NCBI RefSeq assembly: GCF_003688995.1
Contig: NZ_PENI01000008.1
Span: forward strand, 248,001 to 312,000
DNA from: Streptomyces shenzhenensis
GTDB taxonomy: Bacteria; Actinomycetota; Actinomycetes; Streptomycetales; Streptomycetaceae
Length of the DNA: 64,000 nt
Reading direction: 5' to 3'
Both the position numbers and the translations under genes were made by a program. Of the stretch, positions 26,835 through 35,614 are shown piece after piece (the first letter of the stretch is position 1; every line of letters starts with the position of its first letter). The notes beneath the pieces were generated by a model. It made no database searches. It saw only the letters and a program-made list of their open reading frames with translations, and was not told the DNA's origin.

Positions 26835-27989
26835 ATGGATTTCGACCTGCCTGAGGAGACCAGGGCGCTGCAGGACATGGTCCGCGATTTCGCGGCCCGG
26901 GAGATCACCCCGCACGCGGCCGCGTGGTCCGAGCGCGAGGAGTTCCCGACCCACATCTTCACCAAGCTGGGCGAGCTCGGTCTGATGGGCATGCTCGTAC
27001 CGGAGGAATACGGCGGCGCGGGATCCGACATGGTCTCGTACGTGGCGGTGATGGAGGAACTCGGCGCCGCCGACCAGTCGGTCGCCTCGTCATGGAACGC
27101 GCACTCCACCATCGGCTCGCTGCCCCTGCTTGCGTACGGCACGGAGGAGCAGAAGCAACGCTGGCTGGCACCGTTGGCGCGGGGCGAGGCCATGGGCGCG
27201 TTCGGGTTGACCGAACCGGAGGCCGGCTCCGACGCGGCCGGAATCGCCACCACTGCCCGGCGGTCGGAGAACGGCTGGGTCATCAACGGCACCAAGATGT
27301 TCATCACCAACGCCGGGACCGACATCAGCCGGGGCGTCACGCTGCTGGCCGCGACGGGCCGGGACGACGACGGGCGCAAGCGGTACGCGACGTTCTACGT
27401 GCCGACCGACACGCCCGGATACACCTGCGGCCGGAAGCTGAAGAAGCTCGGCTGGCACGCCATGGACACCCGGGAGCTGGTCTTCGAGGACTGCTGGATC
27501 CCTGAAGACCATCTGATCGGTGAGGAGGGCGGCGGGCTGCGCCAGTTCCTCGCCGTACTGGACAAGGGACGGATCAGCGTGGCCGCGCTGGGCCTGTCGC
27601 TGGCGAAGGCAGCGCTGGCGCTGGCCGTGAAGCACGCCACGGAGCGGCACCAGTTCGGCCGGCCACTGGCGGACTTCCAGGCGGTCGCGCACAAGATCGC
27701 CGACATCGGCACCGGGTTCGAGGCAGCTCGCTGGCTGGTCTACCGCGCGGCATGGCTCGCCGATCAGGGCCGCCCGCACGCCACGGAGGCCGCGATGGCC
27801 AAGCTGTACGCTTCCGAGGCCGCCCATCGCGCCGCCTCCGAGGCTGTACAGATCCACGGTGGTTACGGCTACATACGGGAATCGGAGATCTCCCGGTTCT
27901 ACGCCGATGCCAAGATCCTGGAGATCGGCGAGGGCACGAACGAGATCCAGCGCAACGTCATCGCGAAGGCTCTGGTCAAGCGGGCATGA
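26835..27989 (+). CDS. Acyl-CoA dehydrogenase
   Basis: 384 residues, the normal length. Signatures: FGLTEPEAGSDAAGI and MFITNAG near 125-160, DRHQFGRPL-type motif (ERHQFGRPLADFQAVAHKIA) near 275, QIHGGYGY near 340, and the catalytic Glu in EIGEGTNEIQRNVI near the end. It makes the 2,3-double bond in acyl-CoA with FAD. It is third in the hydratase-dehydrogenase operon, with a perfect hairpin 20 bases downstream. Confidence 0.94.
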   Translation: MDFDLPEETRALQDMVRDFAAREITPHAAAWSEREEFPTHIFTKLGELGLMGMLVPEEYGGAGSDMVSYVAVMEELGAADQSVASSWNAHSTIGSLPLLAYGTEEQKQRWLAPLARGEAMGAFGLTEPEAGSDAAGIATTARRSENGWVINGTKMFITNAGTDISRGVTLLAATGRDDDGRKRYATFYVPTDTPGYTCGRKLKKLGWHAMDTRELVFEDCWIPEDHLIGEEGGGLRQFLAVLDKGRISVAALGLSLAKAALALAVKHATERHQFGRPLADFQAVAHKIADIGTGFEAARWLVYRAAWLADQGRPHATEAAMAKLYASEAAHRAASEAVQIHGGYGYIRESEISRFYADAKILEIGEGTNEIQRNVIAKALVKRA

Positions 27990-28007
27990 GGCCCGGAGCG
28001 GACGGGT

Positions 28008-28037
28008 GTCCGCGGTGCGCTGCCGCGCACCGCGGAC
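28008..28037. terminator. Perfect 13-bp hairpin between convergent genes
   Basis: GTCCGCGGTGCGC, loop TGCC, then GCGCACCGCGGAC. It lies between the acyl-CoA dehydrogenase and the TetR gene ends and likely serves both. Confidence 0.75.
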
Positions 28038-28042
28038 GCGGC

Positions 28043-28750
28043 TCAGCCCCCGACAGGGACGCTTTCCCATACGGCCTCGGGGTCGAGCGGAAGCTCGGGC
28101 CGGTCACGCTTGAACGCGGCGGCCCGCTTCTCGACATCCGGCAGGGTCCCTTCGGCCGCGCCGAATCCCCGGAAGAGGGTGGCGCAGTACTGGCGGGACA
28201 GGAACGCCGGATCCCACGGCCCGTCCGGCCGCACCCACTGGTAGGTGTGGTTGTGGAGGTTGAGGAACTGGAGCGTGGCCAGCCGCGGTTCGAACGGCTG
28301 GAACGTGCCGCGCTCGACGGCTTCCATGAGGAGTGTGGACACCAACTGCTCGAAGTCGGAGCGCTGGCCGAGCAGCGTCTGCAGTTCATCTCCGCTGAGG
28401 CTGCGGTAGTCGTGCTCGTAGACCCAGATATGGTCGAGCCTGCGGAAGATGATCGTCAGCAGCGACTCGGACAGCAGCCGCAGCCGCAGCAGAGGATCCT
28501 CGTCGAGCCCGGCGATCTCCCGTGCTCGGGACAGCAGCGGCCGCATCACGCGCGACTGGATCTCGATGAGCAGGTTTTCCTTGGAGCCGATGTAGTAGTA
28601 CAGGGCACCCTTGGCGAGACCGACCGCACGGCCCAGGTCGTTCACGGATGTCGCGGCGTATCCCTGGCGGGCGAACATCTCCGCAGCAGTGTCGATGATC
28701 TTCTCGCGTCTGACCTGGAAATCGGGTCCGTGGCCCGGTGGGCGTGGCAT
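28043..28750 (-). CDS. TetR-family repressor, candidate master regulator of the catabolic region
   Basis: 235 residues from ATG 28750 with GGGGAGAG upstream. A TetR N-terminal helix-turn-helix is clear: IIDTAAEMFARQGYAATSVN, then AVGLAKGALYYYIGSKENLL near 40-60. The C-terminal ligand domain includes EHDYRSLSGDEL, reminiscent of TetR regulators of fatty-acid, sterol or CoA-ester catabolism (KstR2/FadR-like groups), which often bind CoA thioesters. It sits in the middle of the region and its own divergent promoter contains site 3 of the ten-member operator family, consistent with autoregulation and control of the whole set. The assignment of those sites to this protein is inferred. Confidence 0.88.
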   Translation of the reverse strand: MPRPPGHGPDFQVRREKIIDTAAEMFARQGYAATSVNDLGRAVGLAKGALYYYIGSKENLLIEIQSRVMRPLLSRAREIAGLDEDPLLRLRLLSESLLTIIFRRLDHIWVYEHDYRSLSGDELQTLLGQRSDFEQLVSTLLMEAVERGTFQPFEPRLATLQFLNLHNHTYQWVRPDGPWDPAFLSRQYCATLFRGFGAAEGTLPDVEKRAAAFKRDRPELPLDPEAVWESVPVGG

Positions 28751-28868
28751 GTGTTTCTCTCCCCTGACATGACAGCGCGTCGACGGGACCGCAGCCTTCG
28801 TGCCTGCTCCAGCCGGCTGTCGCCCGGCGGGGGGAGAGCAGGCACGAGGACTGCTGCCCCCAGTTTGC

Positions 28869-28884
28869 TAGACCAAACGGTACA
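28869..28884. promoter_or_regulatory. TetR-type operator, site 3 (TetR/E1 divergent promoter)
   Basis: Reads TAGACC-AAAC-GGTACA. It is the only family member between the TetR gene and the fused E1 gene, so it may control both. Confidence 0.6.
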
Positions 28885-28947
28885 TTAAAACGACGGTCCA
28901 GGCGTTGCTCTCGGCGCACCGCCTGTGTGAGCGTAGCGAGGACGCAC

Positions 28948-30945
28948 ATGACTGTGGCACCGCAGACCACCGGCGTGGATCCCACACACGTGGAGCGGCT
29001 TGTAGAGATGTATCGCCGGATGCGCCGCATCCGGCGGTTCGAGGAACGGGCCTCAGAGCTGTACAAGGCGACGGAGATTCCCGGCTTCCTGCACCTGTCG
29101 ATCGGCCAGGAGGCCACCGCGGTCGGCGCCTGCTGGCCCCTGGGTGAGCGTGACGGCATCACCTCCACGCACCGCGGTCACGGTCACGTCCTGGCCAAGG
29201 GGTTGGACAGCGCCTCGATGATGGCCGAGCTGATGGGCCGGGAGGGGGGCACGTGCCACGGCCGTGGCGGCTCGATGCACATAGCCGACCCGGGCCTCGG
29301 GATCTACGGAGCCAACGGCATCGTCGGCGCCGGGCTCCCGATCGCCGCGGGGGTGGCGACGGCGGCCAAGCTGCGCGCGGCAGGCGACGTGGTGGTGGCG
29401 TTCTTCGGTGACGGCGCGGTCGCCCAGGGCATGTTCCACGAGGCCGTCAACCTGGCCGCTGTATGGGACCTGCCTGTTGTCTTCCTGTGCGAGAACAACC
29501 ACTATTCCGAGTTCTCCCCTGCCGCCGAGCAGCACCGCGCCTCGCTGTCGGCCCGCGCTGCCGGATACGGCATCGGCTACGCACATGTGGACGGCAACGA
29601 CGTCCTCGCGGTGGCGGGGACGATGACGGACGTGGTGGAGCGCCTGCGCACGGGCGGCGGTCCGGTCCTGGTCGAGGCGGAAACCTACCGCTGGCACGGC
29701 CACTACGAGGGCGATCCGGAGCGCTACCGCTCCACGGAGGAGGTCGCCACGGCCAAGGAGCGCGACCCGCTGCTGGTGGCCCGCCGCCACCTGGCGGCGG
29801 CCGGGTCGTCCGGGGAGGCGGCCGACGCAGTGGACGCGGAGATCGACCAGGAGATCGAGGCAGCGGTCGAGTGGGCCAGAAGCCTGCCCGAACCCGCCCC
29901 CGAGACCCTGCACCACTTCGTCTCCGCGCCCCGTCCCGCCCGCCCCGAGCCGGCCGCACCGCCGGCCGACGCCGAGGTCTTCCGCTCCATGGACGCCGTA
30001 CGGCTCGCGCTTGAGCACGAACTCACCGCCGATCCGGACGTGTTCGTCGCCGGCATCGACGTCGGCGCGGGCGGTAACGTCTTCGGGCTCACCCGGGGGC
30101 TGGCCCAGGCATTCCCCGGCCGGGTCCGCGACACCCCGATCAGTGAGAGCGCCGTCCTCGGCACGGCGGTCGGAGCCGCCATGGCCGGGATGAAGCCCGT
30201 CGTCGAGATCATGTACATGGACTTCATCGGGGTCTGCCTGGACATGCTCCTCAATCAGGCCGCCAAACTGCGCTTCATGACCGGCGGCCGGGCCTCGTTG
30301 CCGCTCGTGGTGCGCACCCAGTTCGGCGCCGGACGCTCCTCGGGCAGCCAGCACTCGCAGAGCCTGGAGGCCATCCTCGCCCACATCCCCGGACTGACCG
30401 TGGTGATGCCCTCCGACCCGGCCGAGACATACGGCCTGCTGCGCGCCGCCATCCAGGACCCCAACCCGGTGGTCTTCGTCGAGAACCGCCTCCAGTACGG
30501 CCTGAAAGGCCCGCGTCCAGCGGCCGATCACCTGGTCCCGCTGGGCCGGGCAAGGGTGGTCAGGGAAGGTACCGACGTCACCCTCGTCTCCTGGTCCCGG
30601 ATGGTCCACGACGCGCTCGCCGCGGCCGAACTGGTCGCTGCGCAGGGCATCAGTACCGAGGTCGTCGACCTGCGGACCATCGCCCCGCTGGACCGGGAGA
30701 CCGTTCTCTCCTCCCTCGCCAAGACCAACCGTCTGGTCATCGCGCACGAGGCGGTACGGGACTTCGGCGTGGGCGCCGAGTTGTCCGCCCTGGCCGTCGA
30801 CGAGGGCTTCTGGCATCTGGACGCGCCTGTCACCCGCGTGGCACCGCCTGCGACGCCTGCCCCCTACGCACCCTCGCTCGAGCGTCTGTGGCTGCCTTCG
30901 CGGGACACCATCGCCGACACATTGCGCCGGATCGCCGCGGTCTGA
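28948..30945 (+). CDS. Fused alpha/beta 2-oxoacid dehydrogenase E1 component
   Basis: About 665 residues from ATG 28948, which has AGCGAGGA upstream (GTG 28927 is an alternative). Residues ~1-320 are the alpha half: FEERASELYKATEIPGFLHL, the TPP motif beginning GDGAVAQGMFHEAVNLA near 160 and ending in CENN. Residues ~345-665 are the beta half (transketolase pyrimidine-binding domain plus C-terminal domain), with SESAVLGTAVGAAMAGMKPV. The subunits are usually encoded by separate genes; here they are joined by a Pro/Ala-rich linker near 315-340. It would decarboxylate a 2-oxoacid (pyruvate, acetoin or branched-chain type). No E2 or E3 gene is near, so it must borrow those or act alone. Confidence 0.88.
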   Translation: MTVAPQTTGVDPTHVERLVEMYRRMRRIRRFEERASELYKATEIPGFLHLSIGQEATAVGACWPLGERDGITSTHRGHGHVLAKGLDSASMMAELMGREGGTCHGRGGSMHIADPGLGIYGANGIVGAGLPIAAGVATAAKLRAAGDVVVAFFGDGAVAQGMFHEAVNLAAVWDLPVVFLCENNHYSEFSPAAEQHRASLSARAAGYGIGYAHVDGNDVLAVAGTMTDVVERLRTGGGPVLVEAETYRWHGHYEGDPERYRSTEEVATAKERDPLLVARRHLAAAGSSGEAADAVDAEIDQEIEAAVEWARSLPEPAPETLHHFVSAPRPARPEPAAPPADAEVFRSMDAVRLALEHELTADPDVFVAGIDVGAGGNVFGLTRGLAQAFPGRVRDTPISESAVLGTAVGAAMAGMKPVVEIMYMDFIGVCLDMLLNQAAKLRFMTGGRASLPLVVRTQFGAGRSSGSQHSQSLEAILAHIPGLTVVMPSDPAETYGLLRAAIQDPNPVVFVENRLQYGLKGPRPAADHLVPLGRARVVREGTDVTLVSWSRMVHDALAAAELVAAQGISTEVVDLRTIAPLDRETVLSSLAKTNRLVIAHEAVRDFGVGAELSALAVDEGFWHLDAPVTRVAPPATPAPYAPSLERLWLPSRDTIADTLRRIAAV

Positions 30946-30978
30946 GCCACAGGGCCGGACGAGCGAGGCTTGCGAAAA

Positions 30979-31014
30979 GGATGCTCCCCACGGCTACGGC
31001 CGTGGGGAGCATCC
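30979..31014. terminator. Perfect 16-bp bidirectional hairpin
   Basis: GGATGCTCCCCACGGC, loop TACG, then GCCGTGGGGAGCATCC. AAAA precedes and TCTT follows, so it can end transcripts from both the E1 gene and the convergent cyclase gene. Confidence 0.88.
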
Positions 31015-31091
31015 TCTTGAGAATCCGCCGCCCGCCCAGCCGTACTGGCAGGACCGGGCCGTGGGCCGGCGGCGGATCTCGGACCGGTGTG

Positions 31092-32138
31092 TCAGACGGT
31101 TGCGACCGGCGTCAGCGGGCTGCCCTGGGTGCCGGGGAGGTTGAGCGGGGGAGCGGTGAGCAGGAAGCGGCTGCGGTCGTGTGCACGCAGCCAGGCCGCG
31201 AGGTCGTGGAGATACCACAGCTCGCCGAGCGGCACCCCCAGCTTGAACAGGCACAGATGATGGATCGGCAGCAGTGTGTGCGGGCCCTGGGCCTGGGTGA
31301 CGCCCACGCCCTCGACGGCGTAGTTGTCGGCGATCAGGGCGGAGATCTGCGAGTCGGCGATCCACTCCAGCAGTGCCGCGTCGCCGGCGTCGAGGTAGGG
31401 GGCCGTCCGGTGGATGGCTACGGGGTCGGGGTTCTTCTCCCAGGCGAGGATCTGGGTGGCGAAACCGGTGTGCAGCAGGAGCATGTCGCCGGGTTCGACG
31501 GTGATGTTGTCGGCGGCCATGATGTCCTGGAGCTGTTTCAGATTGACCGGCTGGTACCCGGTGCCCAGGTGGTGGGCCAGGTCGATGAGGACGCCGCGGC
31601 CCTGGACACCGTGCGCGGCCATGTGTTCGAGGCCGAGGTGGCGGGCGAAGCTGAGGCTGCCGCTGCCGTCGCCCTTCGCATCGTCCTGGGGGCCGACGAT
31701 GTCGGTGCCGGGGCGGTAGCCGTTGTAGTAGACGGGTTCGGCGATGCCGTCGCCGTCGGCGTCGAACTCGGCACCCTGGTGCGCGAGGGCGTCCCACTGG
31801 GTGGAGTACTGCAGCCAGAGGGTCACCACGTCGTCGGACCATACGTCGACGAGGTCGGGACTTATCTGCTCACGGGCGACGACGTTGTAGAAGACGTCCT
31901 GCTTGTGTGCCAGATCCTCGGTGGGACGCAGGACGGGCGGATAGCGCCGCTGGTTGAGGGCGGTACCACCGGGATAGTCGAGCGGCAGGCTGAGGCTGAA
32001 GGTGATCCCGTGCTCGACCGTACGCACCCCCTGCAGCACCTTCTCGGCGGTGAGCAGGTTGATACGGCCCAGCTCGTCGTCCTCACCCCAGTCGCCCCAC
32101 GTCGACCCCGGTGGCCGCTGCTTCCAACGCTTCGTCAC
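31092..32138 (-). CDS. Cyclase-family (kynurenine formamidase-like) metal hydrolase
   Basis: 348 residues from GTG 32138 with GGAGGA upstream. The family metal site is seen as STQWDALAHQG (the usual form is GTHxDxPxH; the first His is replaced), with a second conserved stretch HMAAHGVQGRGVLIDLAHHL and GDMLLLHTGF. Members hydrolyse amide, ester or lactone bonds, including ring-opening steps. Downstream of Baeyer-Villiger oxidation such an enzyme could open a lactone or enol-ester, but that link is inferred. It is divergent from the NTF2-like pair, each side with its own operator. Confidence 0.82.
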   Translation of the reverse strand: MTKRWKQRPPGSTWGDWGEDDELGRINLLTAEKVLQGVRTVEHGITFSLSLPLDYPGGTALNQRRYPPVLRPTEDLAHKQDVFYNVVAREQISPDLVDVWSDDVVTLWLQYSTQWDALAHQGAEFDADGDGIAEPVYYNGYRPGTDIVGPQDDAKGDGSGSLSFARHLGLEHMAAHGVQGRGVLIDLAHHLGTGYQPVNLKQLQDIMAADNITVEPGDMLLLHTGFATQILAWEKNPDPVAIHRTAPYLDAGDAALLEWIADSQISALIADNYAVEGVGVTQAQGPHTLLPIHHLCLFKLGVPLGELWYLHDLAAWLRAHDRSRFLLTAPPLNLPGTQGSPLTPVATV

Positions 32139-32197
32139 GATCAGTCCTCCTTCGGCGACAGTCCCCGTCGACAGTCGTCGGCGATGCTATGGGGGTT

Positions 32198-32213
32198 TGT
32201 ACCGCTCGGTCAA
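32198..32213. promoter_or_regulatory. TetR-type operator, site 4 (cyclase side)
   Basis: Reads TGTACC-GCTC-GGTCAA, 60 bases before the cyclase start. Confidence 0.6.
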
Positions 32214-32263
32214 TGATTAATTCAAAAGCCGATGAGGGCTCGCCGGGTGCTGGTCATTGATAA

Positions 32264-32279
32264 TAGACTCATCGGTCGA
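32264..32279. promoter_or_regulatory. TetR-type operator, site 5 (NTF2-like side)
   Basis: Reads TAGACT-CATC-GGTCGA, one mismatch in the core, ~53 bases before the first NTF2-like gene. Confidence 0.55.
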
Positions 32280-32331
32280 AAGATTCTTTTGCGGTAGCCG
32301 GTTCAGTACCGTCAGCCACTTGGAGAGACGA

Positions 32332-32730
32332 ATGAGCGAAACCGTGCAGGCCCTGGTAGCCGCCGGTGTGCGTGCCGCGATCGGTGCGCACACCCGGGCG
32401 CAGGACGCCGGACGCACCGACGACATAGTCGCCCTGTACGTGCCCGATGCGGTCCTTGAAGTGCCGGGCCTTGCGCCCGTCGAGGGGCACGACGCGCTCC
32501 GTGAGGCGTTCAAGGGCTGGGCGCCGGCGAAGCCGCAGCTGCACCTGGTGTCCAACACGGTCATCACCTCGTGGACGGAGGAAGAGGCAACAGCGGTGAG
32601 CGACGTCGTCTTCTTCCAGCGTGGCGAGTCCGGCTGGGCGGTGCAAGTGGTCGGCCGGTACGACGACACGCTGCGCTGCCAGGACGGCGCGTGGCGTTTT
32701 CGGCGCAGGACCACCACCTACCAGGCGTAG
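32332..32730 (+). CDS. NTF2-like/SnoaL-fold protein, copy 1
   Basis: 132 residues from ATG 32332 with GGAGAG upstream. The family pattern is a helical N-terminus (VRAAIGAHTRAQDAGRTDDI), YVPDAVLEVPG, EGHDALREAFKGW, PQLHLVSNTVITSW, and a final beta strand GRYDDTLRCQDGAWRF. This fold covers ketosteroid isomerase, SnoaL cyclases and epoxide hydrolases; the active site cannot be told from sequence alone. It is 26 bases from a second copy of equal length with which it shares most of the C-terminal half. Confidence 0.85.
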   Translation: MSETVQALVAAGVRAAIGAHTRAQDAGRTDDIVALYVPDAVLEVPGLAPVEGHDALREAFKGWAPAKPQLHLVSNTVITSWTEEEATAVSDVVFFQRGESGWAVQVVGRYDDTLRCQDGAWRFRRRTTTYQA

Positions 32731-32756
32731 CCGATCCTCATCTCCCGGGAGTCACC

Positions 32757-33155
32757 ATGAGTACATCAGCGGAGGCGTCGGTCGCGGCGCACGCGCAGTC
32801 CCTCATTGCCACGTACGCGCAGGCCCTGGACGCCGGGCGGCCGGCCGACATGGTCGAGCTGTTCTGGCCCGACGGCGTCGCCGAGATCAGCGGTGTGGGC
32901 ACCTTCGAAGGCCGGGACGCCCTACGCGAGGGCTATGCCGGATTCGTTCCCTCACAGCCGCAGCTGCACCTCGTGGGCAACACGGTGGTCACCTCTTCGG
33001 CGGGGGACGAGGCTACGGCCACCAGTGACTTGGTGTTCCTCCAGCGCGATGAGTCGGGCTGGGCGGTACGGCTGGTGGGGCGCTACGACGACACGCTGCG
33101 GCGGCGCGGCGGCGAGTGGCGCTTCCAGCGCAGGATTACGACCTTCCTGCCGTGA
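32757..33155 (+). CDS. NTF2-like/SnoaL-fold protein, copy 2
   Basis: 132 residues from ATG 32757, GGGAG upstream. It aligns end-to-end without gaps to the gene before it: FWPDGVAEISG, EGRDALREGYAGF, PQLHLVGNTVVTSS, GRYDDTLRRRGGEWRF. It is therefore a tandem paralogue. The pair may form a heteromer or handle successive substrates. A perfect hairpin follows 18 bases after the stop. Confidence 0.85.
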   Translation: MSTSAEASVAAHAQSLIATYAQALDAGRPADMVELFWPDGVAEISGVGTFEGRDALREGYAGFVPSQPQLHLVGNTVVTSSAGDEATATSDLVFLQRDESGWAVRLVGRYDDTLRRRGGEWRFQRRITTFLP

Positions 33156-33172
33156 CGTGGTGCGCGGGTCCC

Positions 33173-33208
33173 GACCGCTCGGCCGGCCGAAGGGCCGGCC
33201 GAGCGGTC
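33173..33208. terminator. Perfect 16-bp bidirectional hairpin
   Basis: GACCGCTCGGCCGGCC, loop GAAG, then GGCCGGCCGAGCGGTC. It lies between the convergent ends of NTF2-like copy 2 and the Baeyer-Villiger monooxygenase gene. Confidence 0.82.
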
Positions 33209-33218
33209 GCGCAGGGGG

Positions 33219-34886
33219 TCAGCCGTCCCGTTCGTCGGCTTTTGAGAAGGCGAAGGTCGCGTAGTCGTACCGTTTGACCTCCCGGATCAGCTCCTGGAGC
33301 TTCCAGCGCCCGGTGGGGTTCAGCAACTGCCGGACGGCCTTGCCCGGGATGTTGGCGCCGTAGAAGTAGCTGCCGCGCTGGAAAATGGACAACGAGTCGC
33401 TGTTGTTCATGAGGTCCGTCCACTCCTGCTCCGCGGCGGCCTTGACCTCGATGACGTCATAGCCGCAGTCGCGCGTGTGGACCAGGGCCTCGGCGACGAA
33501 GTCCGCCTGGTCCCCGGCGTAGCGCGGGTTGTTGCCGAGGGCCCCGTGAGGTCCGCCGGGGAAGAAGAAGTTCGGGAAGCCCGCCGTGGCAACCCCGAGG
33601 TAGGTGGCCGGCCCGTCCGCCCAGTACTCCTTCAGCGCGAGACCCTGCCTGCCGCGCACTCCCAGTCGGTTCAGGGCGCCGGTGCCGAAGTCATAACCGG
33701 TGCCCCAGATGATGATGTCGAACTCGCGCAGGCCTGCGCTCGTCTCGATCCCGGTCTCGGTGATGCGGACGATGGGCTCCTCGGGCAGTGAGACGAGCGA
33801 GACGTTCGGCTTGTTGTACGCCTCGTAGTAGCCGGTCCCGAACGGCGGACGCCGTGCCCCGTAGCCGCCGTCCCCGGGGATCAGCTTCTCCGCCGTCCCC
33901 GGGTCCTGCACGATGCCGCGGATCTTGCCGGCCATGAACTCGCACCACTCGGCGTTCACCAAGGGGTTGCTCGTCATGTCGCGGTAGTGCTCGGTCAACT
34001 TGGTGAAGCCGGGGCTGTTCCAGATCTTCTCGTAGAACCGCTGCCGCTCCTCGGGACCGACATCTGCGCCGTTGACCGGGTTGATGGTGTGCAGGAACCC
34101 GCTCGGCGAGGTGTTGAGGGTGTCCCGGATCCGCTCGAAGTCGGCCCTGAGCCGCGCCTGCTCCTCGGGGGTGATGGGCCTGTTGTTGAGGGGCGTCACC
34201 CAGTCGGCCTTCTGCTGGTACACGGTCAGGGAGGCCACCTCGTCGGCGATCGCGGGCACGACCTGCACACCGCTGGAACCGGTCCCGATGAGTGCCACGC
34301 GCTTGCCGGTGAAGTCGATGGGCTCCTTCGGCCACCTGCTCGTGTGATGCTGCTCCCCCCGGAAGTCCGCACGGCCCGCGATGGGCGGGATGAACGGCAC
34401 CGAGAGATTCCCCGTCGCCGCGACCAGGAAGCGGGTCCGCAGTGTGGTCCCGTTCTCGGTGCTCACGCTCCACGTGCCGGACGCCTCGTCGAAGACCGCC
34501 GAGGTCACCCGCGCATCGAAGACGATGTCGCGGCGCAGGTCGAACCGGTCGACCACGTGGTTGAAGTACCGCTCGATCTCGGGCTGGCCGGCGTACTGCT
34601 CCGACCACTCCCACTCCTCCCACAGTTCCTTCGAGAACAGGTAGCCGTAGGTGTAGCTCTCCGAGTCGAAGCGCGCCTCCGGGTAGCGGTTCCAGTACCA
34701 GACGCCGCCGACCCCGCTGCCGGCCTCCAGCAGCGTCGCCGAGAACCCGGACTCCCGGGCCCGGTACAGCTGATAGATCCCCGTGACGCCTGCCCCCACC
34801 ACCACGACGTCCAACAGGTCGGCCGGACCCGCCTGCCGCCCTGGCGTCGCGTGCGCCGTCGCTGCTGCCTTCGTCGATTCGCTCAT
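33219..34886 (-). CDS. Type I Baeyer-Villiger monooxygenase
   Basis: 555 residues. FAD-binding GAGVTG near residue 31; the family fingerprint FxGxxxHxxxWP is exact as FRGEQHHTSRWP near 172-183; the NADPH-binding motif is GTGSSG near 200. GGVWYWNRYPEARFDSESY early in the protein is typical of the cyclohexanone/phenylacetone monooxygenase branch. It inserts oxygen next to a ketone to give a lactone or ester. ATG 34886 has GGAGGGCAG upstream. It is divergent from the CMD-family gene, each with its own operator-like site. The other oxidative enzymes around it point to a cyclic ketone substrate. Confidence 0.93.
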   Translation of the reverse strand: MSESTKAAATAHATPGRQAGPADLLDVVVVGAGVTGIYQLYRARESGFSATLLEAGSGVGGVWYWNRYPEARFDSESYTYGYLFSKELWEEWEWSEQYAGQPEIERYFNHVVDRFDLRRDIVFDARVTSAVFDEASGTWSVSTENGTTLRTRFLVAATGNLSVPFIPPIAGRADFRGEQHHTSRWPKEPIDFTGKRVALIGTGSSGVQVVPAIADEVASLTVYQQKADWVTPLNNRPITPEEQARLRADFERIRDTLNTSPSGFLHTINPVNGADVGPEERQRFYEKIWNSPGFTKLTEHYRDMTSNPLVNAEWCEFMAGKIRGIVQDPGTAEKLIPGDGGYGARRPPFGTGYYEAYNKPNVSLVSLPEEPIVRITETGIETSAGLREFDIIIWGTGYDFGTGALNRLGVRGRQGLALKEYWADGPATYLGVATAGFPNFFFPGGPHGALGNNPRYAGDQADFVAEALVHTRDCGYDVIEVKAAAEQEWTDLMNNSDSLSIFQRGSYFYGANIPGKAVRQLLNPTGRWKLQELIREVKRYDYATFAFSKADERDG

Positions 34887-34936
34887 CTGCCCTCCACAGT
34901 GAACAGGGGGCTGCTCCGCCCGCTTGAGCCGATTGA

Positions 34937-34952
34937 TAGATCGACCGGTCGA
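34937..34952. promoter_or_regulatory. TetR-type operator, site 6 (monooxygenase side)
   Basis: Reads TAGATC-GACC-GGTCGA, one core mismatch, 51 bases before the monooxygenase start. It overlaps a second palindrome, GATCGACCGGTCGATC. Confidence 0.55.
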
Positions 34953-35034
34953 TCGAATATTGCGAGCGTAGAGGAGCTCGGGGGTCCGATCAATGGTGGT
35001 AGCACCGCAGATGTGAATTGCCCGGACCGTTGAT

Positions 35035-35050
35035 TATACCGACCGCTTGA
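35035..35050. promoter_or_regulatory. TetR-type operator, site 7 (CMD side), weak
   Basis: Reads TATACC-GACC-GCTTGA: one core mismatch in the right half. It lies ~54 bases upstream of the CMD-family gene. Confidence 0.42.
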
Positions 35051-35103
35051 TCTAACTTTCGGCACGGGGGATGACGACGACGTCGTGCCAACAGGAGTCG
35101 CAC

Positions 35104-35496
35104 ATGACGGCCAAGAATGCCGAGAACCCGGCCGACCTGCGGAGCGCTGGGCTCGAAGCCATGCGCACAGCGCTGCCCGGGCTGTTTCCCGACGGGGACA
35201 TCGATCTGCGTGACGGGCGCCTCGGGGAAGAGCTGGTGGAGATCGGCCTGACCAGCGTCTGGGGTGCGTTGTGGGCGCGTGAAGGGCTCAGCCCGCGTGA
35301 CCGCAGTCTGGTCACGCTGGGAATCCTCATCGCGCTCGGAGCCGAGACCGAGTTGAGGACACACGTCCGGATCGGGGTCACCAACGGGCTGACCGAGGAC
35401 GAAATCGCGGAAGTCATCTACCACGCCAGCGGCTACGCCGGCTTCCCGGCCGCAACGGCAGCGCGCAACGCCGCCCGCGAAGCCCTCTCCGGCTGA
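35104..35496 (+). CDS. Carboxymuconolactone decarboxylase-family protein
   Basis: 130 residues from ATG 35104 with AGGAG upstream. CMD-domain features: SVWGALWAREGLSPRDRSL, TLGILIALGAETELRTHVRI and EIAEVIYHASGYAGFPAA. It lacks the CxxC of AhpD-type peroxidases, so it resembles the true decarboxylase/lactone branch. It may act on a lactone or keto-acid made by neighbouring enzymes. It leads a run of rightward genes and is followed by an SDR 118 bases later. Confidence 0.85.
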   Translation: MTAKNAENPADLRSAGLEAMRTALPGLFPDGDIDLRDGRLGEELVEIGLTSVWGALWAREGLSPRDRSLVTLGILIALGAETELRTHVRIGVTNGLTEDEIAEVIYHASGYAGFPAATAARNAAREALSG

Positions 35497-35614
35497 CGGA
35501 GGGCGACGCACCACCGGGGCTGTCCGACGCAGGTACGGGGGATGGATCACCGGCCATGGCGGCGAGGCTCACATCCGGCCCGTTGTCTGGCACTACGCAC
35601 GACTAGGAGCGCGC

